A stretch of DNA of 64,000 nucleotides from Chitinophaga sp. S165 (lineage in GTDB: Bacteria; Bacteroidota; Bacteroidia; Chitinophagales; Chitinophagaceae), in the NCBI RefSeq assembly GCF_003182155.1, contig NZ_QGTG01000003.1, positions 558,001 to 622,000 of the forward strand. Direction: 5' to 3'. How positions within the stretch are numbered: the first letter of the stretch is position 1; every line of letters starts with the position of its first letter. Shown one piece after another: positions 7,908 to 17,400 of this stretch. The notes under the pieces were generated by a model. The model saw only the letters and a program-made list of their open reading frames with translations, was not told the origin of the DNA and searched no databases. The translations under genes and the position numbers were made by a program.

Positions 7908-10900
7908 ATGATGAAACGCCTATACCTATTTATCATTGCGTGCCTCTGCACCATATCTGGATATGCCCAGCAGCGTACAGCGCTGGAACAGCATATCCAT
8001 GACTGCTGGAAGATCATCCAGGAGCGGAGGGGCACTGAAGGCATCAATGGTACTAATCTATACGACAAACTAAAAGACACTGCCGGCGGTTTTAAGCTGC
8101 CATTAGGCATTGGTGGAACAGATAATGGTAACCCGCCGATCATCGTAGATAGTATCCGTTTCCTGTCCAATCATGCGGAGATCACCACGTTTATGGTGGT
8201 TACACTGCCAGGATCCGATAAAGAACTGATGTTCGCTGCCAGGGGCGTACCACTGAGCAGTTCCGGCGGATTAGTTGGGACCGCAAAGATGGAACTGGTG
8301 AACAAGGTGCCTGTATATCTCTTCGGGGATAGTACCGCTATCACTTTTATGCCCGGCAAGACCTATGTGGAGTTCGACTGTAATGGCTTCAAGAAAATAG
8401 GACTGAGTGCAGAAGTTGATCTGAGCAGAAAACTGGTAAAGCTAAACAACGATGGCACCCAGAACCAGACAGACCGTGTGAAAGGCAAGTTTGAGGTAAC
8501 TGCCTCCAATCTGCATGATATATTGGCGTCTGTGGCTATTGATCCTTTCCAGGTGAGAGGTGTGAAGAATGTCACCTTTACGGTACAGGATGCAGTGATC
8601 GACCTGAGTGATGATAATAACAGCAGCGGCATGGTATTTCCGAAGGAATATACCGCAGACGATAAATCCTTATGGCGTGGGTTCTACCTGAAGAGTTTCA
8701 CCGTAGAACTGCCTCCTGAGATAAAAGATAAGAAAACAAGCAAGGCTAAAACATTTGCAGTAAGAGATGCGCTGATTGATGAAAAGGGTTTTAGTGGTGA
8801 GGTGTCGGCGAAAAATCTTATTCCACTGAAGGATGGTGATCTTGGTGGATGGTCCTTCTCTGTTGATGAAGTGAAGCTGACCTTCGTAGCCAATCAGCTG
8901 ACAGCGGGCGGCCTGGCCGGTGGCGTTAATGTACCTATTACCGGCGATACTACCCGATTTGACTATAGTGCGGTATTCCATCCCGGGGAGGAGTATGTAT
9001 TTAATATCAAACCAAAGGATACGGTTAAGTTTCCCATCTTCACGGCGGATGTAAACCTGTTGCCTTCTTCTTACCTGGAAGTAGCCGTAAAGAATGGTAA
9101 GTTCCAGGCAATGGCAAGTCTTACAGGTACACTGTCCATTACAGGAAGTGCATCTTCAGGAGAAGGAAAGAAAGGTACGGCACTCACTGTGCCGGAACTC
9201 AAGTTTGAACAGCTGGTTGTATCCACGCAAGCACCTTTTATACATAGCGGAACGTTCGCGCTGTCGGGCAGTTTAAAACTGCCTAAGATCGGCGGGTTTG
9301 CTTTGTCGATCAATAAGATCGCTTTTGTAAAAGATGGAGAGAAGCGGGGGATCTCGTTTGATGTGAACGTGAACCTGATGAACGCAAAGGATTCGAAGAA
9401 CGGATTCTCTGCCGATGCGTCTCTTGCCATCTTCGGAAAGGTTGATCAGGATAGTGACGGCAGCCAGCATTACAAATTCAGCAACGTTAAGATCAGCCGT
9501 ATTGCCATAGATATTAACCAAGGTGCTTATGCATTAAAGGGCAGCCTTGAGTTCTTTGACGATAATGAGATCTATGGCGATGGTTTTAAAGGCGATATCA
9601 GCGCCAGTATCAATATGTGCGGCGGTAAGCTGAAACTTGATGCCACGGCATTATTCGGCGCTGTACAGGACCATAAGTACTGGTATGCGGATGTGATGGT
9701 GGAGTTCCCTGTGGCATTCCTCATCATCCCGCCGGCTATTGCTGCCAAAGGTTTTGGCGGAGGTCTTTACTATGGCGTGAAGCCGATATCCATGCAGGAC
9801 GATGCGTCTAAGTATGAACTGGGAGCTACTCCTACCGGCATGCGTTATAAACCGGATGTGAATGCGGGGATCGGTATAAAAGCATCCGTCAAGTTCATTG
9901 CCGGCAGTGAGAAAGCGATTAATGGTCTGGTGGCGTTTGAGATCTCTTTCAACAAGGGTGGTGGTGTGAACCGTATCACCTTCAGGGGACAGTGTAATGT
10001 GATGAGCCTTCCTATACCGAAGGGCTTGGACCAGATGAAAGGCATGTACGCCAAACAGGCGGTTTCAAATGATGGACAGTCTGATAAATACGATCCTAAT
10101 CAGGTAGTTCCTGAAGGCGTGATCTCTGTGGGACTGATGGTAGATATTGACTTTGAGAACAGCATCTTCTATGCAAACCTGAAAGCATTCATTGATATAG
10201 CAGGCGTCATTAAAGGTTCCGGCAGTCGCGGACTGGCGGGTGAAGGGGAGATCTATACAGGACCTGACGGCTGGCATATGTATGTAGGTACGCCGGATAA
10301 TCCGATCAGCATCAGTATCATGAACCTTGCACGTGCAACGTCATACTTCATGGTGGGTAAAGACCTGCCAGGCAGTCCGCCGCCACCGGCAAACGTAAGC
10401 CAGATACTAGGCGGTATAGACCTCGACTACATGAGGGACATGAACTCACTGAGCAGTGGTACAGGCTTCGCATTTGGCGCAGGACTGAACTTCGATACCG
10501 GTGATATGACCTTCTTGATGTTCTATGCACGTTTTGCAGCGGGATTAGGCTTTGATATCATGATGAAGGATTATGGAGATGCCTTTCATTGCGAAGGAAG
10601 TTCAGGTCCTATTGGGATCAACGGATGGTTTGCGAATGGACAGGTATATGCTTATTTCCAGGGTAAGATCGGTATCAAGGTGAACCTGTTATTTAAGAAA
10701 GGGAAGTTCGATATTCTTGATCTGGGAGCAGCAGCAGTGTTACAGGCGAAACTGCCTAACCCTACCTGGATGAGAGGTATAGTAGGCGGTTATTTCAGCA
10801 TCCTGGGCGGTATGGTGAAAGGTAATTGCAAATTTGAAGTGACGCTGGGTAAAGAATGTAAGATCGTCAGCAATAACATTTTTGCAGATGCGGGCGTACA

Positions 10901-12335
10901 GGTGATCGGTGATTTCACACCGGCTAAAGCGGCTACTGCGGTTGATGTATTCACTGCTCCGCAGATCGTGTTTAATATGCCTGTGGGTGATGTATTTACC
11001 ATTACAGATGATGCTGGTAAACGACTCAGCTTCCGTGCAAGACTGGAATACTTTAATATAAGGGACGGTGCTAACAACATTCCTGCTACAATGGAATGGA
11101 ATGAAGATAATACTGTAGTGATCCTGAATACACCGAACATTCTGCCTGGTGAAAAGACCATCAGGATGACAGCGCGTGTGACCTTCGAACAGCAGGTGAA
11201 TGGCAGCTGGACGCCGTTCCTGGTGGATGGTGCGCCTTATGCAGAAACGATAGAGAATGACTTTGTTACCGATAAAGAACCGCTGGAGATACGCCCTGAT
11301 AACGTCGCGTATACCTATCCGGTGATCAGTCAGCTGAACTACTATAAAGACGAAAGCGATAAGGGATATATCCTGATGAAGAAAGGACAGGACAACCTGT
11401 TTGCGAAGAGCGATGAGTTTAAACAGATCTGCCGTATTACTGCAGATGGTGAGCAACCGAGGGAATTCCAGTTGTTCTATACTACGGGCAAGGTGAGTTT
11501 CACTATGCCGCGCGATCTGAAGAATGGCAAGAACTATACGCTGCAACTGCTGCATGTACCAACGGTTGAAGATGCGTCAATAGACAGGAACGTAGCGACG
11601 ACAACAACAAGTGGTGGAAATGCAGGTGAGGGAGATCTTACTGTACAAACGAAGACGGCAGAAGGTGCTGTAAATAATCTGTCAGAGCGTGTGATCTATA
11701 CCCTGCCCTTCAGAAGTTCCCTTTACAATACATTCAACGAGAAGATAGACCGTATACCTGCTACCACCAGCAGCTGGCCAATTGATAACGGTATTGATGA
11801 ACTCAGGTTCATGCTCAACAGCAATGAGTTGTTCGATGCGCAGGAGGTAGATGCGAATGGCAACAGTTCGATATTACAGTTTGAGGCAGTACTGGATGAT
11901 AATGAATGGTACAAGACGAATATCTATCCTTATGTGTACCAGGGCTATCCTGTAGCAGCGTCGCTGAAGCTGACATGGAGGAACACCGACATCCTGGGCG
12001 CTCCGCCGGTGAAGGCGATCTACCTGAGACAGAACCCTTCAGGATTGGAGCTGGATGCAAACAGCGGTGGTTTCGGGAACGGATATTCCGCGTTCGTATA
12101 CAACCTTCCTTATTACATAGCGTATGACTTCATTTATATGCAGGCGAATGTGGTGAATACCCAGATATCTTCTGGTTATTATACGCCTATGCCAGAGGAA
12201 ATGAGGACTATAGCGGAGAAACAATTCAAACGTATTACACCGGGCAATTACAAGTTCAGGATCAAGTATGTATTGCCAGGTCTTAATACTGTAACATCAG
12301 AAAAAATAATCACGGTCCCTTTTTCGGGAATATAA
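7908..12335 (+). CDS. Giant exported protein of unknown family (1475 residues)
   Basis: A signal peptide (MMKRLYLFIIACLCTISGYAQ) is followed by a mostly beta-structured protein. Residues about 60-560 contain repeating strands of the type F..S....LP.I.....K. Residues about 580-620 hold a Gly-rich hydrophobic stretch (FLIIPPAIAAKGFGGGLYYG). Residues about 800-1030 are again Gly-rich, with isolated Cys residues (AFHCEGS, KGNCKFEV, GKECKIV). Residues about 1040-1475 look like several Ig-like beta domains. No enzyme motif, SprB repeat or T9SS tail is seen. It follows the pentapeptide gene by 67 nt and abuts the next gene exactly (stop TAA then ATG), so it belongs to the same operon. It may be the main structural or translocation component; I cannot assign a family. 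Confidence 0.7.
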   Translation: MMKRLYLFIIACLCTISGYAQQRTALEQHIHDCWKIIQERRGTEGINGTNLYDKLKDTAGGFKLPLGIGGTDNGNPPIIVDSIRFLSNHAEITTFMVVTLPGSDKELMFAARGVPLSSSGGLVGTAKMELVNKVPVYLFGDSTAITFMPGKTYVEFDCNGFKKIGLSAEVDLSRKLVKLNNDGTQNQTDRVKGKFEVTASNLHDILASVAIDPFQVRGVKNVTFTVQDAVIDLSDDNNSSGMVFPKEYTADDKSLWRGFYLKSFTVELPPEIKDKKTSKAKTFAVRDALIDEKGFSGEVSAKNLIPLKDGDLGGWSFSVDEVKLTFVANQLTAGGLAGGVNVPITGDTTRFDYSAVFHPGEEYVFNIKPKDTVKFPIFTADVNLLPSSYLEVAVKNGKFQAMASLTGTLSITGSASSGEGKKGTALTVPELKFEQLVVSTQAPFIHSGTFALSGSLKLPKIGGFALSINKIAFVKDGEKRGISFDVNVNLMNAKDSKNGFSADASLAIFGKVDQDSDGSQHYKFSNVKISRIAIDINQGAYALKGSLEFFDDNEIYGDGFKGDISASINMCGGKLKLDATALFGAVQDHKYWYADVMVEFPVAFLIIPPAIAAKGFGGGLYYGVKPISMQDDASKYELGATPTGMRYKPDVNAGIGIKASVKFIAGSEKAINGLVAFEISFNKGGGVNRITFRGQCNVMSLPIPKGLDQMKGMYAKQAVSNDGQSDKYDPNQVVPEGVISVGLMVDIDFENSIFYANLKAFIDIAGVIKGSGSRGLAGEGEIYTGPDGWHMYVGTPDNPISISIMNLARATSYFMVGKDLPGSPPPPANVSQILGGIDLDYMRDMNSLSSGTGFAFGAGLNFDTGDMTFLMFYARFAAGLGFDIMMKDYGDAFHCEGSSGPIGINGWFANGQVYAYFQGKIGIKVNLLFKKGKFDILDLGAAAVLQAKLPNPTWMRGIVGGYFSILGGMVKGNCKFEVTLGKECKIVSNNIFADAGVQVIGDFTPAKAATAVDVFTAPQIVFNMPVGDVFTITDDAGKRLSFRARLEYFNIRDGANNIPATMEWNEDNTVVILNTPNILPGEKTIRMTARVTFEQQVNGSWTPFLVDGAPYAETIENDFVTDKEPLEIRPDNVAYTYPVISQLNYYKDESDKGYILMKKGQDNLFAKSDEFKQICRITADGEQPREFQLFYTTGKVSFTMPRDLKNGKNYTLQLLHVPTVEDASIDRNVATTTTSGGNAGEGDLTVQTKTAEGAVNNLSERVIYTLPFRSSLYNTFNEKIDRIPATTSSWPIDNGIDELRFMLNSNELFDAQEVDANGNSSILQFEAVLDDNEWYKTNIYPYVYQGYPVAASLKLTWRNTDILGAPPVKAIYLRQNPSGLELDANSGGFGNGYSAFVYNLPYYIAYDFIYMQANVVNTQISSGYYTPMPEEMRTIAEKQFKRITPGNYKFRIKYVLPGLNTVTSEKIITVPFSGI

Positions 12336-14432
12336 ATGAAGAGGTGTTTTATGAAAGCAGTCAGGAATATGTGTAAAGGGTTAGCTGTCGTCTTCATGGG
12401 CATGTGGTCCATGCAGACGACGGCACAGCAAAAGGCGCCTGTTGGTATTGCTGTAATGGCGGCTCCGGCAGACGATTCGATCATGCTGCGCTGGGCGCCG
12501 GTAACTACTGAATATTGGCAGCGGGCTAATATCCAGGGGTATATGATGAAGCGTTATACCATCTTGCGTGATGGTAAGATGCTGCCTTCCCCTGAGGAAA
12601 AGCTGATGACGTCTCAGCCGCTGAAACCCCTTGTGCTGGCGCAATGGGAGAAGGTAGTGCAAACAGACGAACGCTGGGGATCTATTGCTGCCCAGGCATT
12701 GTATGGAAAGGATTTCGAGTTGAGCGCTTCAGGCGTTACAGGGAATAATGTGATGGCGATCTATCAGAAATCAAAGGAGCTTGACAACAGGTACAGCTTT
12801 GCATTATTTGCAGCAGATCATTCCTGGCTGGTGGCAAAGGCTTCGGGGTTAGCGTATGTAGATAAAGATGTTCGTAAGAATGAGAAATACCTCTACCGGA
12901 TCTTTATAGCTGGCATACAGGGTGATACCGGCTATGTTTACACCGGTGCTGCCGACAGGAAGGCATTGCCTGCTCCACGTGACCTGCGCGCCGAGAAAAC
13001 TACCAAAGCAGTGATGTTAAGCTGGGACAAAATCTTGTTCAATACGCTGTATAGCTCTTATGTGCTGGAGCGTTCTGACGATGGCGGTAAAAGCTATCAA
13101 TCCGTTACAAAGGAGCCGATCATAAATGCAGACAGGGCAGAGAATAAACAACCGCAGCAGCGGATGTTCTACATCGATACGGTGCCCAAAACCGGAGAGC
13201 CGAAGGTGTACCGCGTACGTGGTGTTACTGCGTTCGGACAAACAGGCGCTGCTTCTGATACCATTCATACGGCGGTGATGGAAGAGATGACTGCGCATCC
13301 GTCAATCACAGGATTTGCCATACTGAATAATGGTGTGCTGATAAAGTGGATGATACCAGTATCACCTGTGAAGATAAAAGGATTTGATATTGAACGCAGC
13401 ACTGCGCTGAACAAGAAATATACAAAGATCAATAAACAGCTGTTAGCAGCGAAGGACACTGTGTTCATGGACGAGCAGCCTAAACGTTCCAACTATTACA
13501 AGGTGAGGGCATATACGGTTGACGGACGCTCTACGATCTCCTATGCACAGTTCGTGCAACTGGAAGACAGCGTTCCGCCTGCTGCACCTGATAGCCTGGC
13601 TGGTCAGATCAGTGATTCCGGTATTGTGTCGCTCAAGTGGAAAGCTAATACGGAAGATGATCTGTATGGATATCGTGTTTTCAGGGCAAACGGACCTGAT
13701 GATGAATTTGTGCAGGTAACAAGAGAACCGGCAAGGAAGAATGCATATACCGATACGATAACCGTGAAGACACTGACCAAATATGTTTACTACAAGCTGG
13801 TAGCATTGGACGCGCATTATAATCCATCTGAGTATTCTGTGGTGTTAAAGCTGAAGCGCCCTGATGTTGTGCCACCCGTGCCACCGGTGTTTACAGATGC
13901 GCACACCGATCAGCAGGGTGTTTTCCTGCAATGGCAGCCAAGTACGAGCGAAGATGTGGTAGTACATAAGGTAATGCGTGCAGTAGATACCGCATGGCAG
14001 GAAGTGGCCACTTTCAAAATTACAGACAGCATCCGTGCATATACAGATACGACAGCTAAGAAAGGTGTGAGGTATAACTATGCCATTGCAGCCATTGATG
14101 ACAGTGGTTTGAAAGGCATGTCAAAAGTGCTTGGCCTGCAGCGTCTTGATATGGGAGCAATGGAGGGAGACCGCACCTTGAAAGCCGCTATTGACCGTGA
14201 CAAAAAACAGGTTCAGTTGAAATGGAAGAAAGGAGAAGGTGTTACCCGTATATGGGTGTACCGTTCGGCCGAAGGCGGTTCTATGCGTTTGTATAAAACG
14301 CTGGAAGGGAATGTACTGGAGTTCATCGATACAGACCTGCTGGTTAATACGGTTTACCGGTATAAAGTAAAGTTGCAACGTCAGACCGACGGGGCATCTT
14401 TATTTACAGAAGAAATAACAGTTAATTATTAG
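12336..14432 (+). CDS. Exported multi-fibronectin-III protein
   Basis: The 698-residue product begins with a signal region ending ...MWSMQTTAQQ; ATG 12336 directly follows the previous stop, and an alternative ATG lies at 12351. After an unusual first unit (about 30-210) the chain contains about five fibronectin III modules, roughly at 212-315, 320-410, 415-508, 512-605 and 610-698, each with the W/L core and a Y-x-Y/V-x-A-late-strand pattern (for example VSLKWKANTEDDLYGYRVFR). There is no catalytic motif and no T9SS sorting domain. The next gene begins 10 nt later. It is probably an extracellular or periplasmic scaffold that works with the neighbouring surface proteins; this is inference. 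Confidence 0.75.
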   Translation: MKRCFMKAVRNMCKGLAVVFMGMWSMQTTAQQKAPVGIAVMAAPADDSIMLRWAPVTTEYWQRANIQGYMMKRYTILRDGKMLPSPEEKLMTSQPLKPLVLAQWEKVVQTDERWGSIAAQALYGKDFELSASGVTGNNVMAIYQKSKELDNRYSFALFAADHSWLVAKASGLAYVDKDVRKNEKYLYRIFIAGIQGDTGYVYTGAADRKALPAPRDLRAEKTTKAVMLSWDKILFNTLYSSYVLERSDDGGKSYQSVTKEPIINADRAENKQPQQRMFYIDTVPKTGEPKVYRVRGVTAFGQTGAASDTIHTAVMEEMTAHPSITGFAILNNGVLIKWMIPVSPVKIKGFDIERSTALNKKYTKINKQLLAAKDTVFMDEQPKRSNYYKVRAYTVDGRSTISYAQFVQLEDSVPPAAPDSLAGQISDSGIVSLKWKANTEDDLYGYRVFRANGPDDEFVQVTREPARKNAYTDTITVKTLTKYVYYKLVALDAHYNPSEYSVVLKLKRPDVVPPVPPVFTDAHTDQQGVFLQWQPSTSEDVVVHKVMRAVDTAWQEVATFKITDSIRAYTDTTAKKGVRYNYAIAAIDDSGLKGMSKVLGLQRLDMGAMEGDRTLKAAIDRDKKQVQLKWKKGEGVTRIWVYRSAEGGSMRLYKTLEGNVLEFIDTDLLVNTVYRYKVKLQRQTDGASLFTEEITVNY

Positions 14433-14442
14433 CATATTTTTT

Positions 14443-17400
14443 ATGTTCAAGCATAAAGTATTTATTGTATTCATTGCTTTGTTAATTGCGCCGCTTTTCA
14501 GCTTTGCGCAAAACACCATTTACGCAATCTGGTATGACGTGGATTATCATACGTCATCGGGATGTCAGGAGGAAAACCATTCCAACACCATCAACATATA
14601 CGATGTTACACCTACCGCCTATAGCAGAAGCTGGAGTATGTATGGCAGCGGGAGCATGGGCGATGTTGTATATAGCAGAACAAAGCCCTGGCTTATGACC
14701 ACCGGTTGGCTCTCTGCGTACTATACTGACAATGGAGACGGAACCGGTTCAGCCAGTAATTCTGTTACCTGGCAGGGGTGTGGGTCTATGGATACTGAAT
14801 TGTCGTCTACTTATTCTCCTTTCCAGGTGAAAATAGATGTTTACAATCTTAAACCAATCTACTGTCAGTCGGAGAAATTTTCTCTTACTTTACCGGGAGT
14901 TCCCAGCCGGGTTGACTGGTATATATCCGTTAACGGAGGATCCAGGTCACTATATAAGTCGGCAGGTACGAATGAACGTACAGATTATCTGGAAATAACC
15001 TATGCAGATCTTGCAGCGTATATGAGAGGCTGGGCGATAAGTCCTGTTGGTGCTAACTTCAATTTCACTGCAACTGTTTACTATAATACAGATTATAGCA
15101 TTGTGGAAACTACGGCTGCTACGCCGACGTTCAGGTTTGACAGGGAACTGCCGAAACCTGCAAGTATCACAGCGGAACCTGCTAAATGTTCCGGACAGAA
15201 TGGCGTTATTCACTTCAACAATATCCGCACTTATGATGGGGCTGTATTTACAGGAAGCCCTGTATTTTATATTAAGCTGAATGATGGTGTGACGGTTACT
15301 GACGTACTGATAGACAAGGCGAACGTTGATGTGTCAGTTCCTCCGGGTATCTATACTGCAGCAGCTGTTGAAAGTTCCGGTACACCAGGCAGTTCTTCAT
15401 GTATATGGACACAACCCGGTACTATAAACGTTGGTGCAGCTACACCGGTCGTTCCATCTTCAACAATTTCATGTTACAATGGTTCTCCGGCGGTAACGTT
15501 AGGAGCAAGTGGCGGTAGGGGACCATACCAGTTCAGTATCGGTAGCGTGGTTAATCCTCCGGGCAACCTGTTTACAGGTCTTACGCCAGGTATTTCTTAT
15601 ACGGGTGTAATCACCGATGCGAATGGTTGTATTACCAATACGACCATCAACATGCTACCTGCTGTAACCGCAACCAGTGGCAACATCGTAGCGCCTACCA
15701 GTACTGCGCCCAATGGTAGTGTAACCATAGTAGCAGCAGGCGGTAGCGGTGCGCCTTACACTTATTCTATGGACGGTAATAACTGGCAGACGGATGCTAC
15801 TTTCACCGGACTGGCAGCTGGTAATTACCGTTTTTATACAAAAGATAAATCAGGTTGTATATCGGCTACTCCTTTGGATTTAACATTGCTGGCGCTTGAT
15901 TTTACTTTCACTACTACCGATGCTTCCTGTTCTGATGTGGATGACGGTGTGATCAGTGTAACTGTGACGGGAGGTGCATCGCCTTATTCTTATAGATTGA
16001 ATAGTGACGCCTATCGTTTGAACGAGCCTGTGATCAGTTTCCTTGCAGGAGGCACCTATAGCGTTTGGGTACGCGACGCGAACGGTGTAGAGATCAGCAA
16101 GCCTGTAACAGTGGGTGCTCCTGCACCACTGCTGATAACCGGTGTGACGCCGGTAAATGCAACCTGCCGTGATATGGCTAATGGTTCCATTACGGTGAAT
16201 GCTTCCGGTGGTAATATCGGTGGATTCACTTACTATATCAATAATGCGTTGCCGCAGGCTTCGAATGTATTTGCTGTAAAGGCGGGTACTTATACCATGC
16301 GTGTGGACGATAGTAAAGGTTGTTCTGTAAGCGCAACTGCTGTTACTATTACTGAACCCGCTACCAAGGTAGCTGTCAGCGCTGTAACAAATGATGTTTT
16401 CTGTTTTGGTACTGCTACCGGTACTATTACAACGAGTGGTTCAAACGGACTTCCTCCTTACTCGTACAACGTTGATGGTGGTACATGGCAAACGGCAACA
16501 ACATTTAATGTGGCTGCAGGCACTTATACAGTAGCAATAAAAGATGCGAAGGGTTGTGAAAATACAAGGCCGAATGTTACTGTCAATACCCCTGCCAGAC
16601 TGGTGGCTATCAAGGATACAATGATCGCGGTAAGCTGTTTCGGGTATACGGACGGGCAGATCAAAGTATCGGCGACAGGGGGTACCGGCAGCATCAGTTA
16701 TTATATCAATACTGCGCCTTTGGTAGCTACTGCAGGTGCCTTTACAGGGTTGCCTGCAGGTGATTATACCATTACTGCGAAAGATGATAATAGTTGTACT
16801 GCTACTATCGATATTACTGTTACACAACCTGCACAGATAAAAGGTCTGGCAGTAGCGACACCTGTTCGTTGCTTCGGTCAGGCTAACGGTAGTATGCGCG
16901 TGAATAATGTAACCGGTGGCAACGGCGGCTATACTTATGCTATTGATAATGTCAATTTTGGTACAACGCCGCAGTTTGATAATCTGATTGCAAATAATTA
17001 TATCATCTACATAAAAGATGAAAAGGGATGCCACGGACAGGAAACAGCTGATGTAACCCAATTGGCGGCAGTTGATTTCACTATGACAGGCTCCGACGCT
17101 TTATGTAATGGCGGGGCTACCGGAGAGATCCGGATCGTCGCCAGTGGCGGAACCAACACTTATACCTACTCTGTAGACGGTGGTGTATTTGGCGCTTCAC
17201 CAGTGATAACAGGCCTGACAGCAGGTAATAAAACAGTTGTGGTGAAAGACGCTAATAACTGTCAGTTATCTAAATCAATCCTGATAGGCGAGCCAACACC
17301 GTTATTATTGTCGGTTACTAATATTGGTAAAGTGAGCTGTTTCGGTGGTAACAATGGTAGTCTTACAGTGAAAGCTTCCGGTGGTACGCTTCCCTATACA

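Noticed and set aside
10740..11555. Minus-strand frame opposite the 1475-residue protein
   Set aside because: The plus-strand frame is continuous, starts with a signal peptide and fits the operon; the antisense frame has no support.
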